Source: CAZCZU01 sp964503475
Lineage (GTDB): Bacteria; Pseudomonadota; Zetaproteobacteria; Mariprofundales; Mariprofundaceae
Direction of reading: 5' to 3'
Assembly: GCA_964503475.1 (NCBI GenBank)
Contig: CAZCZU010000007.1
Span: 15,906-79,905 of the forward strand
Length of the DNA stretch: 64,000 nucleotides
Shown here: positions 32,441-41,515 of the stretch, one piece after another
Numbering within the stretch: position 1 is the stretch's first letter
How the letters are laid out: each line of letters begins with the position of its first letter
Made by a program: the position numbers and the translations under genes
Notes under the pieces: generated by a model
The model's input: only the letters and a program-made list of their open reading frames with translations
Told to the model about the DNA's origin: nothing
Database searches by the model: none

Positions 32441-33478
32441 TTACTTGTAGAAGCTGATCATGGTCTCCAGAGACTTCGCATTGATCTTGTCGGCATGACC
32501 GGCAGAACCAAAGGCCTCGTAGCGAGCCTTGCACACTTCCTTCATGGCATCCTTGGCGGCCTTGTAGAACTTGCGTGGATCGAAGTTCGACTTGTTCTCG
32601 GCCAGATGCTTGCGGATAGCGCCGGTGGAAGCCATGCGCAGGTCGGTGTCGATGTTGACCTTGCGAACGCCGGACTTGATGCCCTCGACGATCTCTTCAA
32701 CCGGAACACCGTAGGTCTCGCCCATCTCACCGCCGTACTCGTTGATGATCTGCAGCCACTCCTGCGGAACGGAGGAGGAGCCGTGCATCACCAGGTGGGT
32801 GTTCGGCAGCTTGGCGTGGATCTCCCTGATACGGTCGATACGCAGAACTGCACCCGTCGGCGGCTTGGTGAACTTGTAGGCGCCGTGGGAGGTGCCGATA
32901 GCGATGGCCAGGGCGTCAACGCCGGTCTTCTCAACGAAGTCCTTCGCCTCGTCCGGGTCGGTCAGCAGCTGATCCATGTCCAGCTTGCCCTCGGCACCGT
33001 GGCCGTCTTCCTCACCCATTTCGCCGGTCTCCAGCGAGCCCAGGCAGCCCAGTTCGCCCTCAACGGAAACACCGCCGGCATGCGCCATGTCGCAAACGGT
33101 CTTGGTGACTTCGACGTTGTACTCGTAGGTGGACGGGGTCTTGGCATCGGCCATCAGCGAGCCGTCCATCATGACGGAAGAGAAGCCGGACTGGATCGAG
33201 CGCAGGCAGACTGCCGGCTCGGAACCGTGGTCCTGGTGCATCACAACCGGGATGTGCGGGTACTGCTCGATGGCAGCATCGATCAGGTGGCGCAGGAACG
33301 GCTCACCGGCGTAGTTACGTGCACCGGCGGAACCCTGCATGATGACCGGAGAGTTGGTCTCGTCGGCGGCTTCCATGATCGCCTGGACCTGCTCCAGGTT
33401 GTTGACGTTGAATGCCGGCATGCCGTAGCCGTGTTCGGCAGCATGGTCGAGCAGTTGTCGCATCGAGATAAGAGCCAT
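32441..33478 (-). CDS. fba: Class II fructose-bisphosphate aldolase (Calvin-cycle type)
   Basis: A 345-residue zinc-dependent aldolase that joins or splits fructose-1,6-bisphosphate, and also sedoheptulose bisphosphate in the Calvin cycle. Motifs: YGMPAFNVNNLEQ, VVMHQDHGSEPAVC with metal-binding His, SVEGELGCLGS, GTSHGAYKF, HGSSSVPQEW and KVNIDTDLRMA. This is the longer class IIA/B form seen in CbbA of autotrophs. AAGGAG stands eight bases before the ATG. It follows pyk after 150 bp containing hairpins, and has its own terminator. Confidence 0.95.
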   Translation of the reverse strand: MALISMRQLLDHAAEHGYGMPAFNVNNLEQVQAIMEAADETNSPVIMQGSAGARNYAGEPFLRHLIDAAIEQYPHIPVVMHQDHGSEPAVCLRSIQSGFSSVMMDGSLMADAKTPSTYEYNVEVTKTVCDMAHAGGVSVEGELGCLGSLETGEMGEEDGHGAEGKLDMDQLLTDPDEAKDFVEKTGVDALAIAIGTSHGAYKFTKPPTGAVLRIDRIREIHAKLPNTHLVMHGSSSVPQEWLQIINEYGGEMGETYGVPVEEIVEGIKSGVRKVNIDTDLRMASTGAIRKHLAENKSNFDPRKFYKAAKDAMKEVCKARYEAFGSAGHADKINAKSLETMISFYK

Positions 33479-33589
33479 TCGATTTACTCCTTGTTACCTA
33501 ATAAGAATTCGTGGTTAGCCCAAATAGTGGCCCGTTTGATTCCTGAAAGCAATTTCCCCTCACCGGAGTCGGGCCATCCGGCGGGGAAG

Positions 33590-33620
33590 GGCAGGGCGGA
33601 AGTTACCTTCACGCCCTGCC
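33590..33620 (-). terminator. Hairpin after pyk, possible terminator
   Basis: GGCAGGGCG and CGCCCTGCC pair over a 13-base loop just after the pyk stop. No T-run follows, so intrinsic termination is doubtful. A second imperfect hairpin (TTCCCC with GGGGAA) lies at about 33553-33587. The pair may protect the pgk-pyk message or weaken read-through to fba. Confidence 0.45.
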
Positions 33621-33628
33621 GTCTGCGA

Positions 33629-35074
33629 TCAGTTGTCCTTTTCGATCGGCACGATTTTCATCGTGTTGGTCGAGCCGGCCTTGCCCATCGGTGTGCCCAG
33701 CGTCATGACGATCATGTCGCCATATTCCACACTGGCATCATCCAGAAGGCGCTGAATGGCCTCGCGGGTAGCCTTCGGTGCATCGGCCTCGGCGTACTTG
33801 GCCTCGATCCGGGTCGGAATGACGTTGCGGAACAGGGCCACGCGGCCGAGCGTCTTCTCCTTCGGGGTGAAGGCGTAGATCGGCACATTGGCCAGATGGC
33901 GGGACATGTAGAGCGCCGTATTACCGCTGTCGGTAAAGGAGACGATGGCCTTGATGTTCATGGCGTGAGCCGTCTCCATCGCCGTGCGGGCAATGTTCTC
34001 GTCGATCGAGTGCGGCGAGCGCGGCAGGCGGGTCTCGCTGGAGGGCATTACCCGTTGCTTCTCGGTCTCGATACAGGTGCGGTGCATCGCCTGAACCGCC
34101 AGCACCGGATACTTACCGGCTGCCGATTCGCCCGAAAGCATCACGGCATCGGCACCATCAAGCACAGCATTGGCGCAGTCGTTGACCTCGGCGCGGGTCG
34201 GGATCGGGTTGCTGATCATCGACTCCATCATCTGGGTGGCCACGATCACCGGGCAGGTGAACTTCGGTGCCTTGCGCAGGATCAGTTTCTGAACCGGCGG
34301 AACTGCCGCATCGCCAATCTCGACACCGAGATCGCCGCGGGCAACCATGACCGCATCGGAGGCCTCGAGGATCGAGTCGAGATTGTCGACCGCCTCGGCG
34401 CGCTCCACCTTGGCGACCAGACCGGCATGACCACCGGCCTCGCGCACCAGCTTGCGGGCATACTCCATGTCGGCACCGTCACGCGGGAAGGAGATGGCAA
34501 TGTAGTCGGCACCAATGGCGCAGGCCGTCTTGATATCTTCCTTGTCCTTGTCGGTCAGGGCGGCAGCGGAGAGGCCGCCACCGGCGCGGTTCAGGCCCTT
34601 GTTGTTGGAGAGCTCACCACCGACCACGACAGTACAGTGGATCTCCTTGCCCTTGACCTCGACCACGTCCATGACGATCAGACCGTCGTTGAGCAGCAGG
34701 CGTGCGCCGGGCTCGACGTCGTCGACCAGCTCCTTGTAGGCCAGGCCGACGCGCTCGTCATCACCGGCATCCAGCGGCAGTGCTGCATCGAGGATGTAGT
34801 GCTGGCCGACCTCAAGCTGGGTCTTGCCGTTCTTGTACTTGCCGATACGAATCTTCGGACCCTGCATATCGGCCAGGATACCTACGATCACGCCGTGCTT
34901 GCGGGCTGCGGCACGTACGTTTTCGGCACGGGTACGGTGCTCTTCGGGTGTGCCGTGCGAGAAGTTGAGGCGGACGATATTGACGCCCGCGGCGACCAGC
35001 TGATCCAGTACTTCCGGAGATTCGGAAGCAGGGCCCAGCGTGGCTACGATTTTGGTGCGACGAAACTGCTTCAT
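33629..35074 (-). CDS. pyk: Pyruvate kinase
   Basis: A 481-residue pyruvate kinase that turns phosphoenolpyruvate and ADP into pyruvate and ATP. It begins RRTKIVATLGPAS and has VNIVRLNFSHG, ILADMQGPKIRIG, the active-site signature VARGDLGVEIG, ATQMMESMI with DGADAVMLSGESAAGKYP, and a C-terminal regulatory domain of about 120 residues. The start overlaps the pgk stop as ATGA, so the two are made together. The product, pyruvate, is the substrate of the carboxylase encoded two genes downstream. Confidence 0.96.
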   Translation of the reverse strand: MKQFRRTKIVATLGPASESPEVLDQLVAAGVNIVRLNFSHGTPEEHRTRAENVRAAARKHGVIVGILADMQGPKIRIGKYKNGKTQLEVGQHYILDAALPLDAGDDERVGLAYKELVDDVEPGARLLLNDGLIVMDVVEVKGKEIHCTVVVGGELSNNKGLNRAGGGLSAAALTDKDKEDIKTACAIGADYIAISFPRDGADMEYARKLVREAGGHAGLVAKVERAEAVDNLDSILEASDAVMVARGDLGVEIGDAAVPPVQKLILRKAPKFTCPVIVATQMMESMISNPIPTRAEVNDCANAVLDGADAVMLSGESAAGKYPVLAVQAMHRTCIETEKQRVMPSSETRLPRSPHSIDENIARTAMETAHAMNIKAIVSFTDSGNTALYMSRHLANVPIYAFTPKEKTLGRVALFRNVIPTRIEAKYAEADAPKATREAIQRLLDDASVEYGDMIVMTLGTPMGKAGSTNTMKIVPIEKDN

Positions 35075-36252
35075 TTTGCAGCCCGCGCTTCAAGCATGGC
35101 TACCGCCGGCAGCTGCTTGCCTTCGAGGAACTCCAGGAATGCACCACCGCCGGTGGAGATGTAGGAGACCTTGTCGGAGATGTCGTACTTGTCCACGGCC
35201 GCCAGCGTGTCGCCGCCGCCGGCAATGGAGAATGCCGGAGATTCGGCAATGGCCATCGAGATCGCCTTGGTGCCTTCGCCGAACTGGTCGAACTCGAATA
35301 CGCCGACCGGGCCGTTCCAGACGATGGTGCCGGCGCTCTTCAGGATTTCGGCCAGGGCAGCCGCGGAGTCCGGGCCGATATCGAAGATCATGTCGTCGTC
35401 CGCTACATCGGCAACCGGCTTCAGGGTGGCTTCGGCCGTCGGGGAGAACTCCTTGCCACAAACTACGTCGGTCGGAACCGGGATGTCGCCACCGCGGGAC
35501 TGTGCGTCGGCGGTCAGCTTCTTGCAGGTGTCGATCAGGTCCGCTTCATACAGCGACTTGCCGACCTTGTGGCCTGCTGCCGCGATAAAGGTGTTGGCGA
35601 TGCCGCCACCGACAACCAGCTGATCGACAACCTTGGAGAGGGACTCCAGTACGGTCAGCTTGGTGGAAACCTTGGAGCCGCCGACGATGGCGACCATCGG
35701 GCGTGCCGGGTTATCCAGCGCCTTGGCCAGCGCCTCCAGCTCACCGGCCAGCAGCGGGCCGGCACAGGCGACCGGCGCAAACTTGCCGGCACCGTGGGTC
35801 GAGGCCTGGGCGCGATGGGCCGTGCCGAAGGCATCCATGACATAGACGTCGCACAGGGCGGCGTACTGCTTGGAGAGGGCCTCATCGTCCTTCTTCTCGC
35901 CCACGTTGAAGCGGACGTTCTCGAGGATGACCACTTCGCCATCCGCCACTTCCGGAGCGTTGTCCAGGTAATCCTTGACCAGCTTCACATCCTGGCCCAA
36001 GAGGCCTGCCATGTGCGCGGCCACCGGCGCCAGCGAAAACTCTTCGGCGTACTCGCCTTCGGTCGGGCGGCCCAGGTGGGACATGATCATCACCTTGGCG
36101 CCGGCTTTCACACAGTGCTCGATGGTCGGCAGGGAAGCGCGGATGCGCTTGTCGGAACTTACCTTGCCGTCTTTCAGCGGTACGTTCAGATCCTGACGGA
36201 TCAGTACACGCTTGCCGGCCAGGTCGAGGTCGGTCATCTTGATTACAGACAT
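35071..36252 (-). CDS. pgk: Phosphoglycerate kinase
   Basis: A 393-residue enzyme that interconverts 1,3-bisphosphoglycerate and 3-phosphoglycerate with ADP/ATP. Motifs include RVLIRQDLNVPLKDG, IMSHLGRPTEG, ENVRFNVGE, AHRAQASTHG, VAIVGGSKVSTKL and GGGDTLAAVDKY. Length is normal. AAAGGAG precedes the ATG by six bases. The 211-bp gap upstream contains the terminator of gap, so pgk-pyk probably have their own promoter. Confidence 0.97.
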   Translation of the reverse strand: MSVIKMTDLDLAGKRVLIRQDLNVPLKDGKVSSDKRIRASLPTIEHCVKAGAKVMIMSHLGRPTEGEYAEEFSLAPVAAHMAGLLGQDVKLVKDYLDNAPEVADGEVVILENVRFNVGEKKDDEALSKQYAALCDVYVMDAFGTAHRAQASTHGAGKFAPVACAGPLLAGELEALAKALDNPARPMVAIVGGSKVSTKLTVLESLSKVVDQLVVGGGIANTFIAAAGHKVGKSLYEADLIDTCKKLTADAQSRGGDIPVPTDVVCGKEFSPTAEATLKPVADVADDDMIFDIGPDSAAALAEILKSAGTIVWNGPVGVFEFDQFGEGTKAISMAIAESPAFSIAGGGDTLAAVDKYDISDKVSYISTGGGAFLEFLEGKQLPAVAMLEARAAK

Positions 36253-36431
36253 GCATTTCTCCTTTCTAATCGTTTAAGTAGATAAAAAAACAAAGTGTAG
36301 ACGTGTTGTGTGTTACAGTGATGTCGCGCTGCAAGGGCGGGATGCCCCGGCGCTGAAATCTCCCCATGTCACAGCCTTCACGCTTGTCGCTGCCGGCACG
36401 GCTTCCAAAGAGCCAGGCGGGCAATGACAAA

Positions 36432-36456
36432 CGTGGGACCCGAAACGGGCCCCACG
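36432..36456 (-). terminator. Terminator downstream of gap
   Basis: On the minus strand CGTGGGGCCCG and CGGGTCCCACG pair around a three-base loop, with one G-T pair, followed by TTTGTCATT. The stem is strong but the T-run is short. It starts about eight bases after the gap stop codon and fits an intrinsic terminator or attenuator before pgk. Confidence 0.7.
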
Positions 36457-36463
36457 CTGTAGT

Positions 36464-37468
36464 TTAGTTGTTCGCGACGTGGCGAACGAAACGCATCATG
36501 TTGCAGGTGTAGCCGTACTCGTTGTCGTACCAGGAAACGAGCTTGACGAAGGTGCCGTCAATGGCGATGCCTGCACCGGCATCGAAGATCGACGAGTAGC
36601 CAACGCCGCGGAAGTCGGTGGAGACCACCTTCTCGTCGGTGTAGGCCAGCGTGTCGCCGATGCCTGCGCTCTCGGAAGCTTCCTTGACTGCCGCACAGAT
36701 GGCGTCGTAGGAGGTCTCGTTCTCCAGCTCGACGGTCAGGTCGACGACGGAGACGTCCGAGGTCGGCACGCGGAAGGCCATGCCGGTCAGCTTGCCGTTC
36801 AGGGCCGGGATCACCTTGCCCACAGCCTTGGCCGCACCGGTGGAGGACGGGATGATGTTCTCCAGGATGCCGCGGCCGCCGCGCCAGTCCTTCATGGACG
36901 GGCCGTCAACGGTCTTCTGCGTCGCAGTTGCAGCATGAACGGTGGTCATCAGACCGCGCTTGATGCCGAACTTGTCGTTGATCACCTTGGCCAGCGGAGC
37001 CAGGCAGTTGGTGGTGCAGGAAGCGGCCGAAACGATGGCCTGACCTGCGTACTCCTCGTGGTTTACGCCGTAAACGAACATCGGCGTGGCATCCTTGGAC
37101 GGAGCCGACTGGACAACCTTCTTGGCGCCCGCGTCGATGTGCTTCTGGCAGGTCTCTTCGGTCAGGAAGAAGCCGGTGCACTCCAGCACGATGTCGACGT
37201 CGACTTCGTTCCACTTCAGGTTGGCCGGATCGCGCTCGGCGGTCAGGCGAATGGTCTTGCCATCCACTACCAGGTTGTTGCCGTCAACCGACACGTCACC
37301 GTCGAAGCGGCCGTGTACGGAGTCGTACTTCAGCATGTATGCCAGGTAATCGGCATCCAGCAGGTCGTTAATAGCCACGATTTCCATGTCCGTGAACTCT
37401 TTTGCCACAGCACGGAAGGCCATACGGCCAATGCGGCCAAAGCCGTTAATACCAACTTTAATCGTCAT
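36464..37468 (-). CDS. gap: Glyceraldehyde-3-phosphate dehydrogenase, type I
   Basis: A 334-residue NAD(P)-dependent dehydrogenase. N-terminal Rossmann motif VGINGFGRIGRMAFRA, the catalytic motif SAASCTTNCLAPL (Cys near residue 154), HAATATQKTVDGPS and the C-terminal SWYDNEYGYTCNMMRFV. It reduces 1,3-bisphosphoglycerate in the Calvin cycle or gluconeogenesis and oxidises glyceraldehyde-3-phosphate in glycolysis. AAGGGGG lies before the ATG. It is only 21 bp from transketolase upstream, so the series glpX-tkt-gap is likely one transcript, ended by the hairpin after gap. Confidence 0.97.
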   Translation of the reverse strand: MTIKVGINGFGRIGRMAFRAVAKEFTDMEIVAINDLLDADYLAYMLKYDSVHGRFDGDVSVDGNNLVVDGKTIRLTAERDPANLKWNEVDVDIVLECTGFFLTEETCQKHIDAGAKKVVQSAPSKDATPMFVYGVNHEEYAGQAIVSAASCTTNCLAPLAKVINDKFGIKRGLMTTVHAATATQKTVDGPSMKDWRGGRGILENIIPSSTGAAKAVGKVIPALNGKLTGMAFRVPTSDVSVVDLTVELENETSYDAICAAVKEASESAGIGDTLAYTDEKVVSTDFRGVGYSSIFDAGAGIAIDGTFVKLVSWYDNEYGYTCNMMRFVRHVANN

Positions 37469-37489
37469 GGATCAATACCCCCTTACTAA

Positions 37490-39490
37490 TTAAAACAGCT
37501 CGTTCACGTTGGCGACAACATTGTCGACCGTGAAACCGAATTCCTTGAACAGCTCGCCGGCAGGTGCGGACTCACCGAAACGATCGATGCCGACTACCTT
37601 GCCGTTCAGACCAACATACTTGCCCCAGAAGGTGGTAACACCGGCTTCAACCGCAACACGACGGGTGACAGCTGCCGGCAGAACGCTCTCCTTGTAGGCC
37701 GCATCCTGGGTGTCGAATGCCTCGGTACACGGCATGGAGACCACGCGGATCTTCTTGCCGGACTTGCTCAGCTCTTCCTTGGCACCCATGGCCAGCTGAA
37801 CCTCGGAACCGGTGGCGATCAGGATCGCATCCGGCGTACCTTCGCAGTCGGACAGCACATAGCCGCCGCGGGCAATGTTGGCCACCTGCTCGTCGGTGTA
37901 CTCCTGGCAGGGCAGGCCCTGGCGGGAGAAGATCAGGCAGCTCGGGCCATCCTTGCGCTCGACAGCCGTCTTCCAGCCAACCGCGGACTCAACCGCGTCA
38001 CACGGACGCCAGGTACGCATGTTCGGGATCAGGCGCAGGGAAGCGATCTGCTCGACGGGCTGATGGGTCGGGCCATCCTCACCCAGACCAATGGAGTCGT
38101 GGGTGTAGACGAAGATGGTGCGCTGCTTCATCAGTGCGGCCATGCGCACGGCGTTGCGGGCGTACTCCATGAATATCAGGAAGGTGCCGCCGAACGGAAC
38201 CACGCCGCCGTGCAGCGCCATGCCGTTCATGGCTGCGGACATACCGAACTCACGCACACCCCAGTGCATGTAGTTGCCAGCCGGGTTCTCCTTGGAGAAG
38301 GCCTGCGCTTCCGGCCACTTGGTGTTGTTGGACGGGGCCAGGTCGGCAGAACCGCCCACCAGCTCCGGCAGAGCGGCGGCAAAGGCACCGATGGTCTTAC
38401 CGGAGGCGACGCGGGTCGCCCAGCCCGGCTTCTCTTCACGCAGCTGGTTGATCCAGGCATTGGCCTTCTCATCCCAGTCAGCCGGCAGATCGCCGTTCAT
38501 GCGACGCTCGAACTCGGCAGCCAGTTCCGGGAACTCCGCCTTGTAGGCGTCGAAGCGGGCCTGCCAGTCGTTCTCGGCAGCTGCGCCCTTGGCCTTGGCA
38601 TCCCAGCCGGCATAGACATCAGCCGGAATGTCGAACGGTTCGTTTTCCCAGCCCAGCTCCTTGCGGACCAGTGCCACTTCTTCATCACCCAGGGCTGCAC
38701 CGTGGCAGTCGTGGGAGCCGGCCTTGTTCGGGGAGCCGAAGCCGATGATGGTCTTGCAGCAGACGAGGGTCGGCTTGCCGGTCTCGGCACGCGCGGTCTC
38801 GATGGCCTGCTTGATTTCGTCGGCATCGTGACCGTTGACGTCACGGATCACCTGCCAGCCGTAGGCCTCGAAGCGAGCCGGGGTGTCGTCGGTGAACCAG
38901 CCCTCAACCTCGCCGTCGATGGAGATGCCGTTGTCATCCCAGAAGGCAACCAGCTTGCCCAGGCCCAGTGTGCCGGCCAGCGAGCAGGCTTCATGCGAGA
39001 TGCCTTCCATCATGCAGCCGTCGCCCAGGAATACGTAGGTGTTGTGGTCGACAATGGTATGACCCGGCTTGTTGAACTGGCCGGCCATCATCGCTTCGGC
39101 GATGGCCATGCCGACACCGTTGGTGATGCCCTGGCCCAGCGGGCCGGTGGTGGTCTCAATGCCCGGTGCATAGCCGTACTCCGGGTGGCCCGGGGTGCGG
39201 GAGTGCAGCTGGCGGAACTGCTTCAGCTCGGCCATCGGCAGGTCGTAGCCGGTCAGGTGAAGCAGCGAGTAGATCAGCATCGAGCCGTGGCCGTTGGAGA
39301 GAATGAAACGGTCGCGGTCGGCCCAGTCCGGATTGGACGGGTTGTGCTGCATGTAGTCGTTCCACAGAACCTCGGCGATGTCCGCCATGCCCATGGGCGC
39401 GCCCGGGTGGCCGGAGTTGGCCTTCTGGACGGCATCCATCGACAGTACGCGGATCGCATTGGCAAGATGTCTGCGATTCGTAGTGCTCAT
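37490..39490 (-). CDS. tkt: Transketolase
   Basis: A 666-residue thiamine-diphosphate enzyme that moves two-carbon units between sugar phosphates in the Calvin and pentose-phosphate cycles. Motifs: MDAVQKANSGHPGAPMGMAD, the thiamine-binding GDGCMMEGISHEACSLAG with WDDNGISIDG, and the central FVYTHDSIGLGEDGPTHQP. Length is normal for the bacterial form. AAGGGG lies seven bases before the ATG. It follows glpX by 33 bp. Confidence 0.97.
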   Translation of the reverse strand: MSTTNRRHLANAIRVLSMDAVQKANSGHPGAPMGMADIAEVLWNDYMQHNPSNPDWADRDRFILSNGHGSMLIYSLLHLTGYDLPMAELKQFRQLHSRTPGHPEYGYAPGIETTTGPLGQGITNGVGMAIAEAMMAGQFNKPGHTIVDHNTYVFLGDGCMMEGISHEACSLAGTLGLGKLVAFWDDNGISIDGEVEGWFTDDTPARFEAYGWQVIRDVNGHDADEIKQAIETARAETGKPTLVCCKTIIGFGSPNKAGSHDCHGAALGDEEVALVRKELGWENEPFDIPADVYAGWDAKAKGAAAENDWQARFDAYKAEFPELAAEFERRMNGDLPADWDEKANAWINQLREEKPGWATRVASGKTIGAFAAALPELVGGSADLAPSNNTKWPEAQAFSKENPAGNYMHWGVREFGMSAAMNGMALHGGVVPFGGTFLIFMEYARNAVRMAALMKQRTIFVYTHDSIGLGEDGPTHQPVEQIASLRLIPNMRTWRPCDAVESAVGWKTAVERKDGPSCLIFSRQGLPCQEYTDEQVANIARGGYVLSDCEGTPDAILIATGSEVQLAMGAKEELSKSGKKIRVVSMPCTEAFDTQDAAYKESVLPAAVTRRVAVEAGVTTFWGKYVGLNGKVVGIDRFGESAPAGELFKEFGFTVDNVVANVNELF

Positions 39491-39523
39491 GGTGTTACCC
39501 CTTTTCTTATTTTAATTAGAAAC

Positions 39524-40477
39524 TTAAACGTGAACGGTGGTCTGCACGCGGCGGATATTGCCGAGTTTGCCGGAGAGCACGACCGTATCGGTGGTCATGA
39601 AGCGGCCGGCCTGGTCGTTACCGATGTCGACATGATGCACGTAGGCACCGCTGGTCAGGCCGGTAGCGATGAACATGACATCGTCGCTGGTGACCAGCTC
39701 GTCGCGCGTGATGATCCGGGTGGTATCGATGCCTTCCTTCTTGCAAAGCTCGATCTCGAAATCCTTCTGCGGGGCCATGCGGCCGAACATCTCCGCCCCC
39801 ATGGCACGGGCTGCACAGGCGGTGACAATCCCCTCGGGAGTTCCACCGATACCGAACAGGGCATCACAGCCCATGTTCAGGACAGCCTGGATGGCGCCGT
39901 TGACGTCGCCGTCGGTGGCCAGACGCACCTTGGCGCCGCAGCCGTAGATGTCCTGGATCAGCTGCTGGTGGCGCGGCTTGTCCAGTACGAAAACGCGTAC
40001 TTCGCTGATGTCCTTGCCCAGCGCCTTGGCCAGCGCCTGCAGGCGATCGGCTACCGGAGCTTCCGGGTCGATCTTGCCGCGGGCGGCACGCGGGTAGACC
40101 TGCTTGTCCATGTAGAAGCAGGAGCCCGGACGGTACATCGCACCTTCGGGTGCGGCAGCCAGGGTCACGATGGAACCCGGCATATCCTTGGCGAACAGAT
40201 TGGTGCCCTCGATCGGGTCAACGGCGATATCGATGCCGATGCCTTCACCGGTGCCGACTTCCTCGCCGTCGTACAGGGCAGGAGCCTCGTCCTTGGCGCC
40301 TTCACCGATGACAACGGTGCCACGCATGTTGACCTTGTTGATGCGTTCGCGCATCGCGTCAACGGCCAGGCCGTCACCTTCGTCCTTCTTGCCGGAACCG
40401 ATATGCGGCGCACAGGCGCGTGCAGCGGCCTCACAAACTTCAACGAGATCGATCTTCAGATCAGCGACGGTCGACAT
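39524..40477 (-). CDS. glpX: Class II fructose-1,6-bisphosphatase
   Basis: A 317-residue GlpX-type phosphatase that removes the 1-phosphate from fructose-1,6-bisphosphate; in several autotrophs the same type also hydrolyses sedoheptulose-1,7-bisphosphate. Motifs: RGTVVIGEGAKDEAP, the metal site DIAVDPIEGTNLFAKD, GCGAKVRLATDGDVNGAI and FGIGGTPEGIVTACA. GGAGGG stands before the ATG. It heads the minus-strand carbon block glpX-tkt-gap, and no class I enzyme is in the window, so it probably serves the Calvin cycle and gluconeogenesis. Confidence 0.95.
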   Translation of the reverse strand: MSTVADLKIDLVEVCEAAARACAPHIGSGKKDEGDGLAVDAMRERINKVNMRGTVVIGEGAKDEAPALYDGEEVGTGEGIGIDIAVDPIEGTNLFAKDMPGSIVTLAAAPEGAMYRPGSCFYMDKQVYPRAARGKIDPEAPVADRLQALAKALGKDISEVRVFVLDKPRHQQLIQDIYGCGAKVRLATDGDVNGAIQAVLNMGCDALFGIGGTPEGIVTACAARAMGAEMFGRMAPQKDFEIELCKKEGIDTTRIITRDELVTSDDVMFIATGLTSGAYVHHVDIGNDQAGRFMTTDTVVLSGKLGNIRRVQTTVHV

Positions 40478-40585
40478 CTAGTACCCTCCGGGATAGGTAA
40501 TCATTTGAATGGCGGCGCAGACTAGCGGAAGCGGGGTCAAAAAGCGACCCTGCGGCTTGCCCCCTTGCTGGATGCAGACGGAGTA

Positions 40586-41392
40586 TTATAGAACGCTTTG
40601 CAAAGCCTGCGTGATTTCGGCATGCAGCGGGGTGTCGGCCGCCGCCAGGATGGGGCTTGAGAGCTGGGGCGTATGGAAGGGGCTGCGGCCGGTGAAGTCG
40701 CTGACATGACCGCCCGCTTCGTTCACCAGCAGATAACCGCCGGCATAATCCCATACCTTTTCACCGCCATGGATGATGAACTGGGCCCGTCCGGCCGCCA
40801 GCCAGCCCCACTCCAGGGCGCAGCTGCCCAGATTGCGCTGGCTGCGGTAGAGGCCGCCGGTGGCAAGCCGGGCGGCAGGTTCCGCCTGCAGGCGTTTGAA
40901 GTCGATGAAACCGATCGACTGCTTCAGGGCGGGGGCGGATGCCGTATGGATCGGGTGTCCGTTGAGGAAGGCACCGTGGCCGCGTATTGCATGGAAGGTT
41001 TCTCCCCGGACCGGATCGTGCACGCAGGCCAGGACCGGCGCGCCATGCTCGATCAGGGCGACAGAGGAGGCGAAGATCGGCATCGGGGTGGTGAAGTTGC
41101 CGGTGCCGTCGAGCGGATCGACACACCAGAAGCGCCCTGCATCCTGCAGGCACTTCAGTTGCTCGCCATGCTCCATCTCCTCGCCGAGAAAGCCGATGTC
41201 GGCATCGATGGCGGCCAGGCCTTCGCGAATACGGTGCTGGGCGGCAATGTCGGTCTCGGTGACGACGGAGCCGTCACGCTTGAGGATGCCGCCCTCGTCA
41301 CACTGACTGTGAAAGGCCGGCATCAGGATTTCACGGCCCACCAGTTGCAGCAGATGGATGACAGCATCGATGTGGTTGCGGTAATCGTTCAC
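40586..41392 (-). CDS. Inositol monophosphatase-family phosphatase
   Basis: A 268-residue member of the lithium-sensitive phosphatase family. Metal-binding motifs are visible: GEEMEHGEQ (near residue 70), WCVDPLDGTGNFTTPMPIFA and, towards the C-terminus, KVWDYAGGYLLVNEAGG. These could act on inositol-1-phosphate, 3'-phosphoadenosine phosphate or a sugar phosphate; the order and length fit a general family member rather than a clear CysQ. The start is a GTG with AAGGGAG six bases upstream. It is divergent from the phosphofructokinase gene, with 123 bp between, which must hold both promoters. It may belong to the carbon transcription unit ahead of glpX. Confidence 0.85.
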   Translation of the reverse strand: MNDYRNHIDAVIHLLQLVGREILMPAFHSQCDEGGILKRDGSVVTETDIAAQHRIREGLAAIDADIGFLGEEMEHGEQLKCLQDAGRFWCVDPLDGTGNFTTPMPIFASSVALIEHGAPVLACVHDPVRGETFHAIRGHGAFLNGHPIHTASAPALKQSIGFIDFKRLQAEPAARLATGGLYRSQRNLGSCALEWGWLAAGRAQFIIHGGEKVWDYAGGYLLVNEAGGHVSDFTGRSPFHTPQLSSPILAAADTPLHAEITQALQSVL

Positions 41393-41515
41393 GAACGGCT
41401 CCCTTCGATTTCCATGCGGGCGAATGCTATCATCTGGAAAGATCGATCAACAGGGAGGCCTGAATACCTCCCGCGGGCCATGAATCTTAAACGAACGGAC
41501 ATGAGAGGTTATGCG

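Noticed and set aside
32375..35164. 929-codon open frame on the plus strand, antisense to pycA's start, fba and pyk
   Set aside because: All three sense genes are clear housekeeping genes. Strong codon bias avoids codons whose complement is a stop, which leaves long open antisense frames. The translation is rich in His, Gln, Arg and Val without domains.
38063..40525. 820-codon open frame antisense to tkt and glpX
   Set aside because: Same cause: antisense shadow of two highly expressed genes with biased codons. No ribosome site or motif.
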